Part shown: positions 42,201-49,764 of the stretch, piece by piece
How the letters are laid out: every line of letters starts with the position of its first letter
Numbering within the stretch: the stretch's first letter is position 1
NCBI GenBank assembly: GCA_038235275.1
Contig: JBBSUC010000016.1
Span: 39,164-103,163, forward strand
Direction: 5' to 3'
Origin: Persicitalea sp038235275
GTDB taxonomy: Bacteria > Bacteroidota > Bacteroidia > Cytophagales > Spirosomataceae
Length of the DNA: 64,000 nt
Notes under the pieces: generated by a model
Seen by the model: the letters and a program-made list of their open reading frames with translations, nothing else
Database searches by the model: none
What the model was told of the DNA's origin: nothing
Translations under genes and position numbers: made by a program

Positions 42201-42903
42201 TTTTCACGTCGGGATTCGCTTCCTTCCTCGCCTCAATGCGCCGCCAGATGATGGGGTGGCACCAGGCCGGGTTCGCCCCCTGCACGTAGAAAACGTCCGC
42301 TTCCTCGATGTCGTCGTAGCAAACCGGAACCGAGTCCTCGCCCAGCGAGAGTTTGTAGCCCACCACCGCCGAACTCATACACAGCCGGGAGTTGGTGTCG
42401 ATGTTGTTAGAGCCAATGAAGCCTTTGATCAGTTTATTGACCAAATAGTACTCCTCCGTCAGACATTGGCCCGACACGTAAAACGCCACCGAATCGGGGC
42501 CGTATTTTTGGATAAAAGTCTTGAAAACTGCCGCCGTGCGTTCCAATGCCGCGTCCCAACTCACCCGCTGCAAAGGCATAGAACGGTTCATGCGCATCTG
42601 CGGATACAGCAGGCGGTCGCTCTGATCCATGACGGTGTAGTGCAGGTTCATCCCCTTGGAACACAGCATTCCATGGCTCGAAGGATGGCTTTTGTCACCT
42701 TCCAGCGTCAGTTGCCTGTTGCTCTCCTTTTGCACCACGATGCCGCAGCCGACACCGCAGTAGCAGCAGGTGGTTTTATGTTTTTTTGTGTAATCGTTGA
42801 CGGGGCCGCCCGCGCGGTCGTGTAATCGTTGAATTGTTGCCGGATTCGCCCGAAAGCTCTGTTCGGAACTACTATTCTCGGAAGTATAATTTAAAGCACT
42901 CAT
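39253..42903 (-). CDS. nasA: assimilatory nitrate reductase, fused catalytic + FAD reductase + BFD [2Fe-2S] subunits
   Basis: 1216 residues in three modules. Residues about 43-740 are a molybdopterin bis-MGD oxidoreductase: CYCGVGC (Cys46, Cys49, Cys53) with Cys81 in MLCSKG bind [4Fe-4S], and TNSRLCMSS carries the likely Mo-ligand cysteine. Residues about 745-1130 are a pyridine-nucleotide-disulfide-type FAD domain (VIVIGAGSAGLGF, VVIVGGGLLGLELAASL), like the NasC/NirB N-terminus. Residues about 1150-1200 are a BFD-like [2Fe-2S] domain (VCSCNTVG ... GTGCGSC). Electrons can thus pass from NAD(P)H to nitrate in one chain. The N-terminal 43 residues are partly encoded by an intergenic-type repeat (ATIQRLHDRAGGPVNDYTKK), so the true start is uncertain. 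No Tat signal is present, so it is cytoplasmic. Confidence 0.9.
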   Translation of the reverse strand: MSALNYTSENSSSEQSFRANPATIQRLHDRAGGPVNDYTKKHKTTCCYCGVGCGIVVQKESNRQLTLEGDKSHPSSHGMLCSKGMNLHYTVMDQSDRLLYPQMRMNRSMPLQRVSWDAALERTAAVFKTFIQKYGPDSVAFYVSGQCLTEEYYLVNKLIKGFIGSNNIDTNSRLCMSSAVVGYKLSLGEDSVPVCYDDIEEADVFYVQGANPAWCHPIIWRRIEARKEANPDVKIITVDPRLTDSGRASDLHLPVRPGTDITLNHAIGRVLIEEDYLDENFIIDHTDGFTAYRDQVMARTVEEAADICGVEAADIRLAAKWIGESKGFLSLWTMGMNQSVVGVNKNLSLINLHLITGRIGTPGNGPFSLTGQPNAMGGREVGGLANILPAHRDVTNAAHRAEMEAFWKSPVKIADKPGLTATEMFQAMDDDKLKAIWIINTNPLVSMPDVNSVERALKKGRFVVVQDVSSRADTVAMADVVLPAAAWLEKDGTMTNAERRITYLPKILDAPGEALPDAEIIWRFAQTMGFSQEFNYQNTAEVYAEYVQTTTGTNIDITGLSHEVLRKQRSMQWPYQAASEVGKAPVSSPRLFADRKFYTPNQRAQIHTVPDGNASEPTDGDFPLVLTTGRIRDQWHTMTKTGRVAKLNQHVPEPFLQMHPQDAAERGIKSEQLVTIRGRRGEVRVKAQLSEDVRRGVCFLPMHWGKILDSNLGRANNLTNSLVDPRSKEPDYKFTAVQVELYQKPFEKVIVIGAGSAGLGFVNAHRALNQADEIAVFSQEIFPFYNRVLLPDYISGAQGWAQLVKLREEQFAEAGITVHKGVGITRIDRDAKTVTDTNGLIHSYEKLILGTGSRAFMPKGVPNLPGIFNMRSRLDADALLPFLEYPDPHVVIVGGGLLGLELAASLRELNVRVSVVQRISRFMERQLDPLAGDLLYQEIRDRGIEVYFNDEVQTFCGHDTLNGVRLKSGRKLDCQVAVIAIGTVPNIELAREAGLECHRGVVVNDYLQTSDPAIFAAGEIAQWRGQMWGITLAAEQQATVIARHLNGHITTPYQGSLSMNILKMEGLHLCSMGMIESPENDPSYEEIVFIDKAKRYYKKCIVHRDKLVGTILVGDKNEFAEFRDLIARGTELSEKRLELLRSNTKADPLEGKLVCSCNTVGQGNLEKAIRLGCTDFAQLCQQTGAGTGCGSCRPEVRAILEGVVEAVGQPQVAFAR

Positions 42904-42906
42904 AAC

Positions 42907-42980
42907 AAGTATGTTAAGAGTAATCGTGTAATTGAAAAATAAAAAATCAATTACACGATTACACGATTCAACAATTCAAC
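42907..42980. repeat. ATTCAAC / GATTACAC repeat run between the transporter and nitrate reductase
   Basis: GTAATCGTGTAATTG and, 15 bp later, CAATTACACGATTACACGAT form an inverted pair, followed by TCAACAATTCAACA. It continues the vocabulary found inside the reductase 5' end (42785-42840), before tyrA and before xdhC. Confidence 0.65.
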
Positions 42981-42983
42981 ATT

Positions 42984-44267
42984 TTAAGCTGCCACCAATT
43001 CCCCTCCACTCACGGGTACACTACGTAGCGAGAAACGGGTCACCGCTACCACGCCGCCAACTACGGCAACGGCGATACCGATGTACACAAAGGCCATCGA
43101 ATAGGTAATGGAGGGCGACTTGAACAGAAATCCTGCCATCACTGCGCCGACGTTGCCGCCCGCGCCGACTATGCCGCTGACCGAACCCAGCGCCTTGCGG
43201 TTGATAAAAGGCACCATCGCGTAGGTGGTGCCATTGGCCATTTTCAGGAACATGGCGAAGGTTATCATCGCGATGATGGCCAGCGTAATGTTGTCCGTCA
43301 GACCAAAATAGACGATGCCCAGACCTTCCAGAACCAGCAGCCCGGCCAGCAATAAACCTTTACCAGCCATCCCGAAGCGGTTGCCGACTTTATCGGCCAC
43401 GTAGCCGCCCATCGCGCGGGCGAAGAGATTCATGAAACCGAACGACCCCGCCAGAATCCCCGCCAGCATAAGGCTCACGCCGTATTTTTCGGCGAAGTAC
43501 AGCGCGGCCACGTTGTCGAATGTGACCTCGATGCCAAAGCAGGCCCCATAGGCCAGAAACAGAATCCAGGTGCGGTAGTCTTTGGCGGCTTCGCCCAGCG
43601 AGCTTTCTTTCTTATTCACGACGCGGTCGGGCAGTTCGTCGAAGTTTCCGGCGGGGGTGTCTTTGGTATAAAACCAATACAGAGCGGCAATTACCAGCAG
43701 CAATACCCCCGGCACGATCATCGCCAGCCGCCAGGCGGCACTCGGCAGATAGCCCAGGCCGATGAACCCGGCGAAGATCAGCGGCATCACCATGTTCGTG
43801 ACGCCGCCACCTAGGTTACCCCAGCCGCCCGTCACGGCGTTGGCCGTGCCGACGATCTTCTGGTCGAACATCACCGAGGTATGGTACTGCGTGATGACGA
43901 ACGAGGCCCCGATGACGCCAATCGCCAAGCGGAACAGCAGAAAGGTTTCGTAATTATACGACAACCCGACCGCCATCACCGGAATGGCGCAAACCGTCAG
44001 CAGCACGGTATAGGTTTTACGCGGGCCGTAGGTGTCGCATAGCCGCCCGATCAATACCCGCGCGATCACCGTCGCGGCGACAGAGGCGATGATGATGTTG
44101 CCAATTTGCTCCTTGCTAAGGCCGAGGTCGTCCTTGATGACTTTCATCAAAGGGGCCAGACCGAACCAGCCGAAGAAGCACATGAAAAAAGCCATCCACG
44201 ACAGGTGAAACGTGCGCATCTGCACACCCTTGAAGCTGAATACGTTTAGTTTTTTAAGAGGTTCCAT
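42984..44267 (-). CDS. NarK/NasA-type nitrate/nitrite MFS transporter
   Basis: A 427-residue, 12-TM major facilitator of the nitrate-nitrite porter family in the inner membrane. Both nitrate signatures are visible: GGWGNLGGGVTNMVMPLI in TM5 and GIVGAGGNVGAVMAGF in TM11. The substrate-binding arginines are consistent with RLAIGVIGASF in TM4 and FARAMGGYVAD in TM8. The N-terminal soluble stretch (LNVFSFKGVQMRTFHLSW) is typical. It lies 80 bp upstream of the nitrate reductase gene on the same strand, so it is the uptake step for the operon. Confidence 0.93.
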   Translation of the reverse strand: MEPLKKLNVFSFKGVQMRTFHLSWMAFFMCFFGWFGLAPLMKVIKDDLGLSKEQIGNIIIASVAATVIARVLIGRLCDTYGPRKTYTVLLTVCAIPVMAVGLSYNYETFLLFRLAIGVIGASFVITQYHTSVMFDQKIVGTANAVTGGWGNLGGGVTNMVMPLIFAGFIGLGYLPSAAWRLAMIVPGVLLLVIAALYWFYTKDTPAGNFDELPDRVVNKKESSLGEAAKDYRTWILFLAYGACFGIEVTFDNVAALYFAEKYGVSLMLAGILAGSFGFMNLFARAMGGYVADKVGNRFGMAGKGLLLAGLLVLEGLGIVYFGLTDNITLAIIAMITFAMFLKMANGTTYAMVPFINRKALGSVSGIVGAGGNVGAVMAGFLFKSPSITYSMAFVYIGIAVAVVGGVVAVTRFSLRSVPVSGGELVAA

Positions 44268-44317
44268 GATTCAATTTTGAATTAGAGAATTAGTGAATAT
44301 TGGACTGCGTAGACTCA

Positions 44318-44379
44318 TGCCGTAGGCATCGGCTGTTAATTGAAATGTTGTTCTGAGCTGTTTTTCGCTCCGTAGGAGC
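44318..44379. repeat. two GTA-loop mini-palindromes
   Basis: TGCCGTAGGCA (44318-44328) and GCTCCGTAGGAGC (44367-44379) lie in the 131-bp gap between the porin and transporter genes. Each is a 4-5 bp stem with a GTA loop. Confidence 0.5.
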
Positions 44380-44398
44380 CGACCGTTTGGTGACGCAA

Positions 44399-45757
44399 CT
44401 ACTTCATCAAAAACTGCGGCGTTATGTTGATCATCAAATACGCCCAGTTGGCACCTTCGCGGGGGTTGGTGACGCCTTTGACGGCGGCCAGCGAGGGGCT
44501 GCTGAAATAGTGCGCGTAGCCGAGCTGCATGGCCACATTCGGCATCATCTTGTAATTCAGGATGAGGTCGAACTCGCTGCCGAACGACTTGCTGGCGAGC
44601 GGTTTGTCGCTCACGCGGACTTCGTTGGGGCTTTGGAAAACGTGGTAATCCGCCGTGCCGCTGAGTTTTTGGGTGAGCGTGAAAGTTGATTTCAGATAAT
44701 AGTTCACCAGTCCGCCCGGCCCGAAGCCATTCGCTACGTAGAAGTAATCCATCTGTCCCCAAAACTTGTGCGGCGTGCCGTAGAGCGGATCGAAGCGGTG
44801 CGAGCGGATGTCGCCGGGGGAATTGCCCGACAGGTAGTCCACGCCCGGCCCAAACGCGAAGTTCGGACTCAATTTGTAGCTGGTACTGATCGAAGCCGTG
44901 GAAGCGTTGAGGGCTTTGCCGTCTTTATCCTTTCCGGTTTGCAGATACGCACTTGCTGTGAGACTGAGATTCTTGCCGAGTTTAGTATTGAGGTAAGGCC
45001 CCAGCGTCACCCGATTCCAGGTGCCTTTTTGCCATGTTTTGGCACCCAAACTGTCGGGCGAGTAGCGGTTGAAATCGTCCTTCACGATCAGAAAAGAGGC
45101 ATTTCCCTGTTTGATTTTCTTGCCCAGATACAGGTACTGCAGCGATTTGTAGGCCGTGCCGATACCGTTGGTACCCGCCGGATAACCCGTCGGGATACCG
45201 TTGTAAATCTGCCCGCTCAAAGCCTCACGGTTTTGGTTATACGCCGCGCCCAGGTGGGCGGAAAAACCGTTGCGTTCGTACTTCAAAACGGCGGCGTCGT
45301 GGCGGCGGGCCTGTTGCAGCCAGTCGAGATTTCCCAGCAGGCGGCTGTCGTCGTACATGAGTTCCTGCCGCCCGATTTTAAGCGAGAGGTTGCGGCCCAT
45401 TTTGGTGATCGCCGTGTCGAGCAGACCGATTTCGGCCCAGGCTTCGTGCAGCATCAGGCCGTTCAGGTCGGCGTTGGTCACGCGGTTGTTGGTCGAGGCG
45501 TCTTGGCCCCAGACCCGCACATCCTGCAAAGCCACAAAAAACTTGATGCGATCCTGCGTGTAGCCAATGTTGAGGCGGGTGCGCTGCGAGGTAAAAAAGG
45601 CGGCATCCTGCGTTTCTTTCAGCGGACTGCCGAAGCCGTCGCGGAGTTCGGTGCGGGTGCGCACTTGGCCCGAAAGCGTGAACTGCGCTATGAGCTGCGC
45701 GGGTACTATTCCCAGCAAGGCCGCGAGCAGCCATTGCATTTTTATAAATTTTTTCAT
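44399..45757 (-). CDS. alginate-export-family outer membrane porin
   Basis: A 452-residue outer-membrane beta-barrel. The signal MKKFIKMQWLLAALLGIVPAQLIAQ is followed by FTLSGQVRTRTELRDGF, TSQRTRLNIGYTQDRIKFFV, the SLKIGRQELMYDDSRLLGNLDW patch (split by a residue) and QARRHDAAVLKYE, which is the AlgE-like alginate export signature. In Bacteroidota such porins often sit with nitrate genes, so here it probably lets nitrate cross the outer membrane rather than exporting alginate. The ATG at 45757 is chosen over 45772 because it begins the signal peptide. It follows SUMT on the same strand. Confidence 0.82.
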   Translation of the reverse strand: MKKFIKMQWLLAALLGIVPAQLIAQFTLSGQVRTRTELRDGFGSPLKETQDAAFFTSQRTRLNIGYTQDRIKFFVALQDVRVWGQDASTNNRVTNADLNGLMLHEAWAEIGLLDTAITKMGRNLSLKIGRQELMYDDSRLLGNLDWLQQARRHDAAVLKYERNGFSAHLGAAYNQNREALSGQIYNGIPTGYPAGTNGIGTAYKSLQYLYLGKKIKQGNASFLIVKDDFNRYSPDSLGAKTWQKGTWNRVTLGPYLNTKLGKNLSLTASAYLQTGKDKDGKALNASTASISTSYKLSPNFAFGPGVDYLSGNSPGDIRSHRFDPLYGTPHKFWGQMDYFYVANGFGPGGLVNYYLKSTFTLTQKLSGTADYHVFQSPNEVRVSDKPLASKSFGSEFDLILNYKMMPNVAMQLGYAHYFSSPSLAAVKGVTNPREGANWAYLMINITPQFLMK

Positions 45758-45954
45758 GAATATTTTTATCAAAAAAAATGAAAAATAAAGCGCGTAGTAT
45801 TCCTGTAAAACCCTCAGAGAGAGGATTGACGTAAAGGCAGAACCAGGCTTTCGAAGACTCGCGGCAGTCCGAAGCGGACGGAAGAGATTTGGGTTATCGG
45901 AGTTTTTTCATTTTCTTTGAAATGTTTGTGTTATACATAGACAAAACCCTGTAC

Positions 45955-45999
45955 AGACCGATCCATAAGGTGCCCCCACACCGGATCGGTCTTTTTTTG
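45955..45999. terminator. AGACCGATCC / GGATCGGTCT hairpin
   Basis: A 10-bp perfect stem (45955-45964 with 45983-45992) followed by seven T's on the plus strand. It lies just past the SUMT stop; on the minus strand the stem is preceded by seven A's, so termination there would be weaker and may allow read-through to the porin gene. Confidence 0.55.
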
Positions 46000-46001
46000 C
46001 G

Positions 46002-46799
46002 TCAGGCCACCAGCGGAAAGCTTTGCATATACTCCAGCACGTAAGCCGGATGCAACCCCACCACCTCCCCAATCACGAGTACCGCCGGGCCATCTAGTCC
46101 GACATTGCCGAAGGAGGCCCCCACCTCGTTTCGGCTGCGGTAGTCTGCGATCAGTTGCGGCATTTCCCAGGCCTGACCCACCACGCACGTCTCGTTGGTG
46201 CGCGTACCGTTCTGTACCACGGCCATCGGCAGGTGTCCCCGCCCGAGCCGTGCGTACAAGTCGCATATTTCATTGAGTTTTTTTAGACCCATCAGCACCA
46301 CCACCGTGGCGTTTGACTGCGCGGCCAGATACAAATCCTCGGACAACTCGCCCGTACGGGTGGTACCCGTGATGACCCAGAAACTTTCGCTGACGCCCCG
46401 GCTCGTCACCGGAATGCCCGCTGAGGCGGGTACCGCCACGCAACTCGTCACGCCCGGCACCACTTCACAGGCGATACCCTGCGCCCGGACGTACTCGATT
46501 TCCTCGTGACCCCGCCCGAACACGAACGGGTCGCCGCCTTTGAGCCGCACGACGTGGCCGCGCTTGCGGGCCAGCCGTACGATGAGACTGTTGATTTCCT
46601 CCTGACGGAAGGAGTTACGTCCGGCGCGTTTGCCCACGTACATTTTCAATGTGTGCGACGGGCAGTAATCCAGCAGGCGGCTGTTGGCGAGATCGTCGTA
46701 CAAAACCACATCGGCTTTTTCGAGCGCTCTGAAACCTTTCAAGGTAATCAGTTCTTCATCGCCCGGTCCCGCCCCCACGAGTGTAAGCTTCGGTGTCAT
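46002..46799 (-). CDS. cobA: uroporphyrinogen-III C-methyltransferase
   Basis: A 265-residue SUMT that makes precorrin-2 from uroporphyrinogen III with two S-adenosylmethionine. LVGAGPGDEELITLKGFRAL is the N-terminal signature, VVRLKGGDPFVFGRGHEE the central one, then EVVPGVTSCVAVPASAGIPVT (split by residues) and VVVLMGLKKL. All are intact. It lacks the CysG dehydrogenase domain, which is supplied by the gene at 36054. It is the first gene of the minus-strand nitrate operon and provides siroheme precursors for NirB, whose gene starts divergently 278 bp away. Confidence 0.93.
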   Translation of the reverse strand: MTPKLTLVGAGPGDEELITLKGFRALEKADVVLYDDLANSRLLDYCPSHTLKMYVGKRAGRNSFRQEEINSLIVRLARKRGHVVRLKGGDPFVFGRGHEEIEYVRAQGIACEVVPGVTSCVAVPASAGIPVTSRGVSESFWVITGTTRTGELSEDLYLAAQSNATVVVLMGLKKLNEICDLYARLGRGHLPMAVVQNGTRTNETCVVGQAWEMPQLIADYRSRNEVGASFGNVGLDGPAVLVIGEVVGLHPAYVLEYMQSFPLVA

Positions 46800-46834
46800 G
46801 ATACTTTATAAGTATAGAGTGAATATTAGAATTA

Positions 46835-46848
46835 TACTATATATAGTA
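46835..46848. promoter_or_regulatory. 14-bp perfect palindrome TACTATATATAGTA
   Basis: A fully symmetric site 36 bp upstream of the SUMT start in the nitrate island divergent region. It could be an operator; its A/T-only centre could also be promoter sequence. Confidence 0.5.
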
Positions 46849-46992
46849 GATTATGATTATACTTTCCGGTGATCCAAAAGTAGGGCTATAATTTTATAAA
46901 ACAATGGTTTTCCCAAAAATAAGATTGAATTGAGCGAATAAAAACAAATTAAAAGTTAGGATTTAATGTAAAGGCAGACTAATTTTGATTCA

Positions 46993-47032
46993 TACTTTTT
47001 GAGCAATGAACTGGGGGTTTATTCAAAAAGTA
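46993..47032. promoter_or_regulatory. 10-bp inverted repeat TACTTTTTGA / TCAAAAAGTA upstream of nirB
   Basis: Perfect arms at 46993-47002 and 47023-47032 with a 20-bp spacer end 45 bp before the nirB ATG. Placement suggests an operator, possibly for the NarL-type regulator encoded downstream, or a leader hairpin. Confidence 0.5.
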
Positions 47033-47077
47033 CAATAAAATTACAGGGTTTTACTAAAACCATAGCTACTATTAACT

Positions 47078-49615
47078 ATGAACACAAACAAAACAACCCG
47101 TATTGTCGTCGTGGGTAACGGTATGGTGGGCTTCAAGTTTTGCGAAAAACTTTTGCACAAGCTCGAAGCGCAGGCGAGAAACCGCGCCGATTTCACGCTT
47201 GCGGTTTTTGGCGAAGAGCCACTGGTTGCCTACGACCGCGTCCATTTGAGTTCTTTCTTCGATGGCAAATCCGCCGACGACCTGTTGCTGGCGCCCGAGG
47301 ACTGGTACCGAGAAAATGATATTTCGTTGTATTTGTCTGACCCAGTGGTGGCTATCGACCGCGAAACCAAGACCGTCCGCTCGCACCATGGACTCGTAGT
47401 CAATTATGACTATTTGGTACTGGCGACGGGTTCCGGCGCGTTCGTGCCATCCGTAGCGGGGGTAGAGAAGGAAGGCGTCTTCGTTTACCGTACCATCGAG
47501 GACTTGGAGATGATGGATTCTTACGCCAAAAATGCCAGGAAAGGGGCCGTGCTGGGCGGCGGACTGCTGGGCTTGGAAGCGGCCAAGGCTTTACTTGATT
47601 TGGGCATGACCGAGACGCACGTGGTAGAGTTTGCGCCGCGCCTGATGCCCCGGCAAATCGACGCGGCGGGTTCGGATTTACTGAGAAATCAACTGGAAAA
47701 CCTCGGTCTTCACGTCCACCTCGCCAAAAGTACCCGCGAAATCACGGGCGGCGACTGCATCGACGGGTTACAATTCGAGGACGGCGAAAAACTGGACGTC
47801 GATATGCTGGTAATTTCGGCGGGTATCCGTCCGCGCGACGAACTCGCCAAACACGCCGGACTCGAAACCCACCCGCGCGGTGGCATCGTGGTCGATGACC
47901 AACTCCAAACTTCCGACCCAAACATTTTTGCCATCGGCGAATGCGCCCTGGCGCACCACATGATCTACGGCCTGGTGGCACCCGGCTACGAAATGGCCGA
48001 CGTCGTCGCCACGCAATTGCTGGGCGGTGAGAAGGAATTCAAGCCCTACGATATGTCCACCAAACTGAAACTCATTGGGGTGGATGTAGCGAGTTTTGGC
48101 GATCCTTTTATCGAAGAACCCGCCTGCCGCACCATTCGCTACGAGAACAAGGCCAAGGGCGTCTATAAACGCATCAATATTTCGGAAGACGGTAAACACC
48201 TGCTGGGCGGTATTCTGATTGGCGACGCGGAACAGTATAATATGCTGTTGCAGACCTGCAAGAATCAAACCATCCTCCCGCCCGACGCCGAAGACCTCAT
48301 TCTGGGTTCGCGCGGGGGCGAAGAAAACGCCGGAGCAGGCATCATGGGTTTGCCCGATGAAGCCCTCATCTGTTCCTGCGAGGCCATTACCAAGCAGATG
48401 ATTTGCCACGAGGTGGAAATCAACGGTCACACGACCATCGACGCCCTCAGAAAATCGACCAAAGCCTGCACGGGCTGCGGCGGCTGTACGCCACTGGTCA
48501 AGGATTTAATTCAGAGCGTGATGAAGGCGCAGGGATTGTACGTGCGGAACATGATCTGCGAGCATTTCGATTACACCCGACAGGAGCTTTTAGATTTGGT
48601 AAAAATAAACGACCTGCGCACTTACAACGCCGTACTGGATCAGTTCGGCGCGGGCGATGGCTGCGAAACCTGCAAGCCCGTAGTGGCTTCGTTACTAGCG
48701 AGTTTGTGGAACGAGAACGTGCTGGAAAAAGGCCGCGCCCCGGTGCAGGATTCCAACGACCGCTTCCTGGCCAATATCCAGAAAGGTGGTACCTACTCGG
48801 TCGTGCCAAGGATTCCGGGCGGTGAGATTACGCCCGAAAAGTTAATTGTCATCGGAGCCGTGGCGCAGAAGTACGGCCTCTATACCAAAATTACGGGTGG
48901 TCAGCGCATCGACCTCTTCGGGGCGCACGTCGGCGACTTGCCCAATATCTGGGAGGAATTGATCGCGGCGGGCTTCGAGAGTGGCCACGCCTACGGTAAG
49001 TCTTTGCGGACAGTCAAAAGCTGCGTCGGCACGACCTGGTGCCGCTTCGGGGTGCAGGATGCGGTGAGTTTTGCGGTGCGAATCGAGAACCGCTACAAGG
49101 GACTGCGTTCACCGCACAAGCTGAAATCCGCCGTGTCGGGCTGCACCCGCGAATGCGCCGAGGCACAAAGCAAGGACTTCGGCATCATCGCCACCGAGAA
49201 GGGCTGGAACCTGTACGTCTGCGGCAACGGCGGCACCAAGCCGCAGCATGGCCAACTGCTCGTAACCGACGTGGACGACGAAACCTGCATCAAGTTGATC
49301 GACCGTTTCCTGATGTTTTACATCAAAACCGCCGAGCCGCTGATGCGCACTGCCCCCTGGCTCAACAAAATGGAAGGCGGTATCACCTACCTTAAAGCCG
49401 TGGTCGTGGACGACGTGCTGGGCATCGCCGAAGAACTGGAACGCGACCTGGCTGCCCTGATTGAAGTCTATGAATGCGAGTGGAAAAAGGTTGTCGAGAC
49501 GCCCGAACTCCGCAAGCAGTTCACCCATTTCGTAAACGCCCCAGCAAAGAAAGATCCCACCGTTGCCTTCGAGGAGTTGCGCGGGCAAAAGCGGGCGAAG
49601 GAGTGGGCGGTTTGA
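47078..49615 (+). CDS. nirB: NAD(P)H nitrite reductase, large subunit
   Basis: An 845-residue cytoplasmic siroheme enzyme that reduces nitrite to ammonium. The N-terminal FAD module has VVVGNGMVGFKFCEKLL and GAVLGGGLLGLEAAKALL. A BFD-like [2Fe-2S] domain near 435-485 has ICSCEAIT and CTGCGGCTPLV; a further Cys pair is in GCETCKPVV. The reductase core carries KSCVGTTWCRFG (C-x5-C) and SGCTRECAEA (C-x3-C), the siroheme/[4Fe-4S] ligands, then YVCGNGGTKPQHGQLL. All cofactor motifs are intact and the length is standard. It leads the plus-strand run nirB-nirD-kinase-regulator. Confidence 0.96.
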   Translation: MNTNKTTRIVVVGNGMVGFKFCEKLLHKLEAQARNRADFTLAVFGEEPLVAYDRVHLSSFFDGKSADDLLLAPEDWYRENDISLYLSDPVVAIDRETKTVRSHHGLVVNYDYLVLATGSGAFVPSVAGVEKEGVFVYRTIEDLEMMDSYAKNARKGAVLGGGLLGLEAAKALLDLGMTETHVVEFAPRLMPRQIDAAGSDLLRNQLENLGLHVHLAKSTREITGGDCIDGLQFEDGEKLDVDMLVISAGIRPRDELAKHAGLETHPRGGIVVDDQLQTSDPNIFAIGECALAHHMIYGLVAPGYEMADVVATQLLGGEKEFKPYDMSTKLKLIGVDVASFGDPFIEEPACRTIRYENKAKGVYKRINISEDGKHLLGGILIGDAEQYNMLLQTCKNQTILPPDAEDLILGSRGGEENAGAGIMGLPDEALICSCEAITKQMICHEVEINGHTTIDALRKSTKACTGCGGCTPLVKDLIQSVMKAQGLYVRNMICEHFDYTRQELLDLVKINDLRTYNAVLDQFGAGDGCETCKPVVASLLASLWNENVLEKGRAPVQDSNDRFLANIQKGGTYSVVPRIPGGEITPEKLIVIGAVAQKYGLYTKITGGQRIDLFGAHVGDLPNIWEELIAAGFESGHAYGKSLRTVKSCVGTTWCRFGVQDAVSFAVRIENRYKGLRSPHKLKSAVSGCTRECAEAQSKDFGIIATEKGWNLYVCGNGGTKPQHGQLLVTDVDDETCIKLIDRFLMFYIKTAEPLMRTAPWLNKMEGGITYLKAVVVDDVLGIAEELERDLAALIEVYECEWKKVVETPELRKQFTHFVNAPAKKDPTVAFEELRGQKRAKEWAV

Positions 49616-49621
49616 AAAGTG

Positions 49622-49732
49622 GTTAAACGGTCAAGGGTTAATCGGTTAAACGGCGTTTTACGCTAACTTTTGCTCCGCGCAATGTATTCTGTTCTTCCCT
49701 TAACCTTTTAACCCTTAACCTTTTGACCGACA
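49622..49732. repeat. TTAACC-word inverted repeat between nirB and nirD
   Basis: GGTTAAACGGTCAAGGGTTA and GGTTAAACGG at the left face CCCTTAACCTTTTAACCC and TTAACCTTTTGACCG at the right, so the halves are roughly reverse complementary. The 149-bp gap separates two genes whose products form one enzyme. Confidence 0.6.
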
Positions 49733-49764
49733 TTCTAATTATTTATTGAACAGACAGCATCACC

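Noticed and set aside
42049..42825. A 258-aa plus-strand frame antisense to the nitrate reductase
   Set aside because: It is a shadow of a gene with complete cofactor motifs and has no recognisable domain itself.
44399..45757. The AlgE-like barrel as an alginate exporter
   Set aside because: No alginate synthesis genes are present and it is embedded between SUMT and nitrate transporter genes, so a nitrate porin role is more likely.
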